Source: Planctomycetota bacterium
Lineage (GTDB): Bacteria > Planctomycetota > UBA8108
Direction: 5' to 3'
DNA length: 9,903 bases
Assembly: GCA_002695115.1 (NCBI GenBank)
Contig: NZOA01000044.1
Coordinates: 1 to 9,903, forward strand
Position numbers and translations under genes: made by a program. The notes below the pieces were generated by a model. That model was given only the letters and a program-made list of their open reading frames with translations. It was not told where the DNA came from and ran no database searches. Within the stretch, counting starts at the first letter, position 1; each line of letters opens with the position of its first letter. Positions 5,990 through 9,903 of the stretch are shown here, in pieces.

Positions 5990-8900
5990 CTACTTTGTCG
6001 GCGACGACCTGAGATCGGCCAGGATGCAGATCCAGTCCGCCTCGCCATCCGAGGTCGTATCGACCGGGGCAAGGGTGGCCTCGCGGATTTCCAGGCGTAC
6101 ATCCGGCTCTCCATCGGTGTCGAGATCGAAGGCCAGCTCCGGCAAAGGCACCGAAGGAAGCTCCAACGCCTCCACGATGCCTCCGAGGGAAGGACCGACA
6201 AGGCTGATCACCAGCTGGGCAAACTCCAGGAGGTTCTCATCGGCGATATCGAAGACCTCGCCGGCAACCCTGATGTCGAGTCCCGCAGCGCCGCCGATGA
6301 TGGCGTCGGGAAAGCCGTCCTTGTTTAGATCGGCTGTATCCACGTTGAAAACGATCGCTGGAACCCCCTCGGGGGAAAACGCCAGAGCCAACGACGTCTG
6401 CAGGTTCAGGGCCAGCGAATAAGAGATTAGGCCAACCTCATCCGGCTCTCCATCGGCATCCGCTTCGCCAGCCCCATCTCCATCGGTGTCCGCCAGGAAA
6501 GCGATCTCCAGGCCACCGATCCGCATCTCGGCCGGGATGGCGCTGATGATTCCTTCCGGACCGGGCAGCGAACGAAGGATCTCGGGCACCAGGACGAAAT
6601 CAGAGCTGGTGCCGCTCACGTTATGTCCCTGGAGCGCGAGAACGTTGCCCGCGGAACGCAGGAGCCCGCGCCATTGGAGCAGATCGACCTCCAGGGTGTC
6701 CGGCTCACCCGTGCTGTCGGCCAACTCATCAAAGCGCGGCGGCGTCCCCTCGACACCGATATTCCGCCTGGCGATCTCTACGCCGTTGAGATAGGCAACG
6801 AAGGCGTCATCGAAGAGTACCCGCAGGACGAGGCTCTCCATCTCCTCCAGGGCCTCGATGTCAAAGGAGGCGCGCAGGTAGAGCGCGGTGTAATCTCCCG
6901 TGGCCAGGCCCTCCGGCCGGGTTCGCACCCGCCCGAGCTCCTCGTCATTCGACGAATACCCGAAGCCCGAAGGCGCGCGAGCCCAACCGCTGTCATCAAA
7001 GGTCCGCCCGTTCCACTGGGCGGGAGGCTCGGTATCACCCGGGCGCCAGCTCCATTCATCTCCCACCCCCACTATCGAGGCATCGAGCGGCCCCTCGCCC
7101 GGCACCAACGTCGGCGGATGGCGTATCCCGACCCGGATAACGAGAGGATCCTCAGGATCGACACCGGGGAGGCTCAGGATGCGCGGTTCCAGCGCCACCG
7201 CCAGCGTATTCACATTGAGGGGCAACGGACTGTCGATGTCCTCGACCGCAAGAGTGGTGTCAAGGCTCCCCCCGGCCGCCAGCTCGGCCAGGGCCTGGTT
7301 CAGGGTGTCCGTGGAGAGAGAAATCGTCGCATCGACAGGGTGCGGGGCCGAGGACTCCACCGGGAAACCCGGAAAAGGCGCCCGGGCGAGCACCGAGCCC
7401 GGATAGGGTGGCCAGGAGGCTCCCGGCCTGGCGGAGCTCACCCAGCTTCCATCGAAAAGAAGCGATAGACCCCCTGCGCTTTCGACCGCATCGCTGAGAC
7501 GGGTCTGCAGCGCGACGGGATCGATGACAATATCCAGGTTCAGGTTGCCCAGGGTCTCGACGAGAATCGGCACGACCTGGCCATCGGCGGCATCCTGGAC
7601 CGCGTCGCGGACGGCATCTTCGATCTGGCCGGAGAACAGTCCGCTCAGGACGTTAACCAGCGCGTCGAAGATCCCCAGGGGATCGAGAAACCCGCTGACG
7701 GAAAAATCGGAGCTTCCGATCTCGACGGTAAAACCATCGGAGACCACCTCCAGCCGCGAGCCTTCATCGACGGGAACGAAGGCCATGGTCCCGGTGATAT
7801 CGATATCGTTACCCGTCCAGATCGCATCCCATTCGTCCGTGCCGAGAAAGCCAAAATCGCTCTCCCCGTCACCGAAAAAGCGCAGCCTGTCGAGCCGGAC
7901 CCGGAGCCCGAGCCGCCCGCCGGCGAGATCGGAGGGGAATAGATCGAAGTCGATCGGGCCATTGATCTCTACACGGTCGCCGTCAACCTCGACGGGAACA
8001 CCGAGGATATTCCCGTCAAACAATCGCACCCCGCGCACGGACTCGTTCAACAATTCCGGGAGCCCATCCAGGAAAGGCTCAACGATCACCTCCAGCTCGT
8101 CGTATCCACTGTCCCCGGAGATGTCGATGGCGAGCGCCTCGGTCGTGTCCCCCCGGGCGAGAACCGGGCTGAAGCCGAGGGCCAGCTCGCCGAACGCGGT
8201 TCTGCCGGCCTCGTCGATGATCTCGATGCGAACCAGCTGCGGGCCCGGCTCCCCGCTCCTGATATTCACCCGCAGCGTCGCGGGCAGGCTGAGCGGGGAT
8301 GGCAAGATGACCTCTTCCCCATCAACAAGCACCCGGTGGACACCTGTATCGTCATCTACCTGCAGACGCAGATTGAAGCTTCGTCCGGAGATGATGCTTC
8401 CCTGCGGGGGAGCGAGTATGGCGAGGGTGGGGGGAGCGTTCGCCTCCACCCCGGCGACCTCGCAGCCGGCCTCCGCCGCCACGGCGCCGCCGAGCACCGC
8501 CACGATCCGGTATTCGTGAGCCCCCACGGCAAGCGGGGCGTCACTGTACTCACGGCTCTCGACACCGAGCTCGGCAACCAGCGCCCCATCCCGGTGGAGC
8601 TCAAAACCCTCCACCTCTCCGGCCAAGGTCCAGGACAGGTCCACCATCGGCCCACGCACGTCGCAAAACAGCTCGAGCGTCACCGGCGCCCCGCAACTCA
8701 ACCCGGGAGTCGGGTCCGGCCCAGCGACTGGAAAGGGAGGAGCCGGTGGAGAGCCGCCGAGAAAGAGGTATTCGAGAACCCTGATCGGGTCGGAGATGTC
8801 GACCGTCTCGTCATCATTTGCATCGGCAGCGGCCGGACAATCCGGCTCTCTGCCGGCAAGGAAAAGCCATCTCAGGGTGTGCTGGGCATCGGATATGTTG

Positions 8901-9010
8901 AGCTCTCCATCGCTGTTGGAGTCTCCCCGGATGAAGTCGTCAGCTACAGCGCCCAGGCAAAGAAACCCCGACAGCGCCGACAAGAGCAGTATTCGCCATG
9001 TTTTCGACAT
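5990..9010 (-). CDS. Large secreted protein: dockerin-like repeats, Ig/Fn3-like domains, TULIP(BPI)-like region with inserted galactose-binding-like domain
   Basis: A 1006-residue protein from the ATG at 9010. Signal peptide 1-22 (ends Leu-Gly-Ala-Val-Ala). Dockerin-type Asp-rich calcium loops follow at about 30-41 and 63-74, each with Ile-Ser-Asp and Leu-Phe-Leu helices, then the planctomycete-style Pro-Asp-Pro-Thr-Pro linker. Residues about 107-188 look fibronectin-III-like and 193-281 Ig-like. From about 289 long amphipathic strands are followed by a helix (440-490, including Gly-Gln-Ile-Glu-Asp-Ala-Val-Arg-Asp-Ala-Val). Then come Leu-Ser-Thr-Asp-Thr-Leu-Asn-Gln-Ala-Leu (about 564) and a Pro-Pro-Thr-Leu strand (631-634), a pattern resembling the lipid-binding TULIP/BPI fold. 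Residues about 646-812 form a galactose-binding-like module (Gln-Trp-Asn-Gly, Phe-Asp-Asp-Ser-Gly-Trp, Ala-Tyr-Leu-Asn-Gly-Val-Glu). The strand pattern then resumes to about 946. Two Asp-Gly calcium loops lie near 842-855 and 961-969. Role: extracellular binding, perhaps of lipid (inference). The lower end converges with the S41 peptidase, 21 bp apart. Confidence 0.85.
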   Translation of the reverse strand: MSKTWRILLLSALSGFLCLGAVADDFIRGDSNSDGELNISDAQHTLRWLFLAGREPDCPAAADANDDETVDISDPIRVLEYLFLGGSPPAPPFPVAGPDPTPGLSCGAPVTLELFCDVRGPMVDLSWTLAGEVEGFELHRDGALVAELGVESREYSDAPLAVGAHEYRIVAVLGGAVAAEAGCEVAGVEANAPPTLAILAPPQGSIISGRSFNLRLQVDDDTGVHRVLVDGEEVILPSPLSLPATLRVNIRSGEPGPQLVRIEIIDEAGRTAFGELALGFSPVLARGDTTEALAIDISGDSGYDELEVIVEPFLDGLPELLNESVRGVRLFDGNILGVPVEVDGDRVEINGPIDFDLFPSDLAGGRLGLRVRLDRLRFFGDGESDFGFLGTDEWDAIWTGNDIDITGTMAFVPVDEGSRLEVVSDGFTVEIGSSDFSVSGFLDPLGIFDALVNVLSGLFSGQIEDAVRDAVQDAADGQVVPILVETLGNLNLDIVIDPVALQTRLSDAVESAGGLSLLFDGSWVSSARPGASWPPYPGSVLARAPFPGFPVESSAPHPVDATISLSTDTLNQALAELAAGGSLDTTLAVEDIDSPLPLNVNTLAVALEPRILSLPGVDPEDPLVIRVGIRHPPTLVPGEGPLDASIVGVGDEWSWRPGDTEPPAQWNGRTFDDSGWARAPSGFGYSSNDEELGRVRTRPEGLATGDYTALYLRASFDIEALEEMESLVLRVLFDDAFVAYLNGVEIARRNIGVEGTPPRFDELADSTGEPDTLEVDLLQWRGLLRSAGNVLALQGHNVSGTSSDFVLVPEILRSLPGPEGIISAIPAEMRIGGLEIAFLADTDGDGAGEADADGEPDEVGLISYSLALNLQTSLALAFSPEGVPAIVFNVDTADLNKDGFPDAIIGGAAGLDIRVAGEVFDIADENLLEFAQLVISLVGPSLGGIVEALELPSVPLPELAFDLDTDGEPDVRLEIREATLAPVDTTSDGEADWICILADLRSSPTK

Positions 9011-9016
9011 CAAAAA

Positions 9017-9021
9017 CTCCC
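9017..9021 (-). promoter_or_regulatory. Ribosome binding site that fixes the start of the dockerin/TULIP-like gene
   Basis: On the minus strand GGGAG lies six bases before the ATG at 9010. That start gives a textbook signal peptide (Met-Ser-Lys-Thr-Trp-Arg then a Leu-rich core). The frame is open upstream to another ATG at 9097, but that longer form would put 29 residues ahead of the signal peptide. Confidence 0.75.
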
Positions 9022-9064
9022 GTTTCAGCCGATTCCCAGGAATGGCCAAAGAACCCAAGAGGCC

Positions 9065-9093
9065 ATCATAAGCGCTGTGCAGAAACCCATTAA
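9065..9093 (-). promoter_or_regulatory. Weak candidate promoter in the gap between ceramidase and dockerin/TULIP-like genes
   Basis: On the minus strand TTAATG (9093-9088) and TATGAT (9070-9065) are 17 bp apart. The -10 matches consensus at five of six bases, the -35 at only three. It would give a leader of about 50 bases before the ATG at 9010. If false, the gene is transcribed only from upstream of the ceramidase gene. Confidence 0.25.
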
Positions 9094-9105
9094 GCACAAA
9101 AGCGC
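9072..9105 (-). other. Imperfect hairpin just after the ceramidase stop
   Basis: On the minus strand GCGCT (9105-9101) and GTGC pair with GCAC and AGCGC (ending at 9072), with a three-base bulge on the left arm and a 13-base loop. No T-run follows. It could be a weak terminator or an intercistronic structure. It overlaps the candidate promoter, and both cannot be judged from sequence alone. Confidence 0.25.
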
Positions 9106-9108
9106 CGC

Positions 9109-9903
9109 TTATTCGCTGCCTCGCTTGAGCAACTCCAAGCCCCGCCGACGAACAATGGAACCGATCGCCGGACCGACCGACATGGATTCTTCGTAGGCGT
9201 CCTTGCGGAAATCGCCGGCTGGAATGATATAGCCCAGCTGGTCATTGCAAAGCCCGACGATCATCCTGGGATAGCCTTTCATCTTCTCGAGCAACTCGAA
9301 GGACAGCTCCGGCAAGAGTTCCCCGGGAACGGTGAGAAATTCGGCATCCCCGAGCCTGGCGTGAAACAATTCCGTGGTCGCCCGCCCGCGATGAAACACC
9401 CGGCGACCCTGGTGCCGCTTGCCGAAAAGCAGGAGGCGGGCATTGGTCACGGGGGCTTCGATCCTCGACCTCCGGAACTCAAACACCGCGCTCGCGCTGG
9501 GCACCGCAAAGCCGAGAATCCGTGACGCTTCATCCGCGAGGCGCAGACCCGCCTTGCGAGCCTCTTCGTGGCTGCGTTCCCGGGTGTCGCCGGAGACCAT
9601 GCCCCCTATCGCCCCGTTGAGAAACACCGCGGGCGCGCCGGTGCGCCTTCTGAGCTCATCACACATATAGCCCGGGAAGTCAGCGCTGATCTCCTTCGGG
9701 CCTTTTTCGAGCCCCTCCACGTGGCAAGCGAAATGAATGACGTTCACGATCGCCTTTCCATCCCGCCCCCGCGCCTGGACGACCGCGAGCTGGGGATCGA
9801 CAATGCCCGGGTTGCGGGCGTTGCGAAACAGCCCGCCAACCCTTGCTCCCGCGAGCGAAAGCTCATCGGAGCCGACGAGCAACTCCTTCACCGGGACGAG
9901 TCT
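9109..9903 (-). CDS. Neutral/alkaline ceramidase-family hydrolase, C-terminal part (5' end outside window)
   Basis: The frame is open from the window edge at 9903 to a TAA at 9109-9111; about 264 residues are visible and the N-terminal part is missing. The family (PF04734) hydrolyses N-acyl amide bonds of ceramide-like lipids with a zinc ion. Visible signatures are an Asn-Pro-Gly-Ile-Val-Asp-Pro segment, the zinc-ligand motif His-Phe-Ala-Cys-His (second His codon 9721-9723), Ile-Ser-Ala-Asp-Phe-Pro-Gly-Tyr, Val-Phe-Leu-Asn-Gly-Ala-Ile-Gly-Gly, Thr-Val-Pro-Gly-Glu (Glu codon 9319-9321) and Asn-Asp-Gln-Leu-Gly-Tyr-Ile followed by Ala-Tyr-Glu-Glu (Tyr codon 9193-9195). The Glu and Tyr correspond to later zinc ligands of characterised ceramidases. 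The protein ends about 28 residues after that Tyr, so the C-terminal Ig-like domain of the larger ceramidases is absent, as in many planctomycete homologues. The GTG at 9889-9891 is internal to the domain and not a credible start. The substrate is unknown. The secreted TULIP-like gene follows 98 bp downstream on the same strand. Confidence 0.82.
   Translation of the reverse strand, partial: RLVPVKELLVGSDELSLAGARVGGLFRNARNPGIVDPQLAVVQARGRDGKAIVNVIHFACHVEGLEKGPKEISADFPGYMCDELRRRTGAPAVFLNGAIGGMVSGDTRERSHEEARKAGLRLADEASRILGFAVPSASAVFEFRRSRIEAPVTNARLLLFGKRHQGRRVFHRGRATTELFHARLGDAEFLTVPGELLPELSFELLEKMKGYPRMIVGLCNDQLGYIIPAGDFRKDAYEESMSVGPAIGSIVRRRGLELLKRGSE

Noticed and set aside
7524..8519. 331-codon open frame on the + strand
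   Set aside because: It lies wholly inside the minus-strand secreted protein gene, which has recognisable domains. Its product is Ser/Arg/Pro-rich with no motif, as expected for an antisense frame in high-GC DNA.
9011..9097. Upstream ATG at 9097 as start of the dockerin/TULIP-like gene
   Set aside because: The ATG at 9010 has GGGAG six bases before it and begins a proper signal peptide. The longer form would bury the signal peptide 29 residues in.
9889..9891. GTG as start of the ceramidase-family gene
   Set aside because: The frame stays open to the window edge and the family needs a further N-terminal part with the first zinc ligand, so the true start lies outside the window.

Overview
The window looks like chromosomal DNA from a high-GC, Gram-negative-type bacterium, most probably a member of the Planctomycetota. 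The main evidence is the secreted protein at 5990-9010. After its signal peptide it carries paired dockerin-like repeats (DxNxDGxxxISD ... LFLxG ... PDPTPxLxC), a presequence common in uncultured planctomycetes. A stand-alone FG-GAP/ASPIC-UnbV lipoprotein, a short ceramidase-like enzyme and a galactose-binding-like WNGxxFDDSxW module fit the same group. No tRNA, rRNA, CRISPR array or insertion sequence was seen. The taxonomic call is inference from protein style, not from a marker gene.

Layout. Positions 2-85 (+) are the last codons of a gene whose C-terminus is an Asp/Gly decapeptide repeat encoded by a perfect 30-bp tandem repeat. Positions 131-469 (+) encode a small protein with an acidic N-terminal half and a compact C-terminal half; a terminator-like hairpin with a T-run lies inside the gene. 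Converging on it is a large FG-GAP/ASPIC-UnbV exported protein (511-2226, -). A 224-bp divergent intergenic region with a candidate promoter and an operator-like palindrome separates it from three genes on the + strand: a DUF456 membrane protein (2451-2999), a bacterial sn-glycerol-1-phosphate dehydrogenase (3095-4399) and an exported two-PDZ S41 peptidase (4493-5968). The peptidase converges with a 21-bp gap on the large secreted dockerin/TULIP-like protein (5990-9010, -). Upstream of that gene, on the same strand, is the C-terminal part of a neutral-ceramidase-family hydrolase (9109-9903, -) that runs off the window.

How the genes may relate. Several encode envelope or lipid functions: G1P dehydrogenase makes a lipid backbone of archaeal stereochemistry, the ceramidase family hydrolyses N-acyl lipids, and the large secreted protein reads like a lipid-binding BPI/TULIP fold interrupted by a galactose-binding-like domain. 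No single pathway is proven, and the three + genes may be only loosely linked because gaps of about 95 bp with hairpins separate them. The observations most worth a second look are the TULIP-like secreted protein beside a ceramidase, the bacterial G1P dehydrogenase, the S41 peptidase without the CtpA lysine, the terminator-like hairpin inside a small gene, and two palindromes in intergenic DNA.
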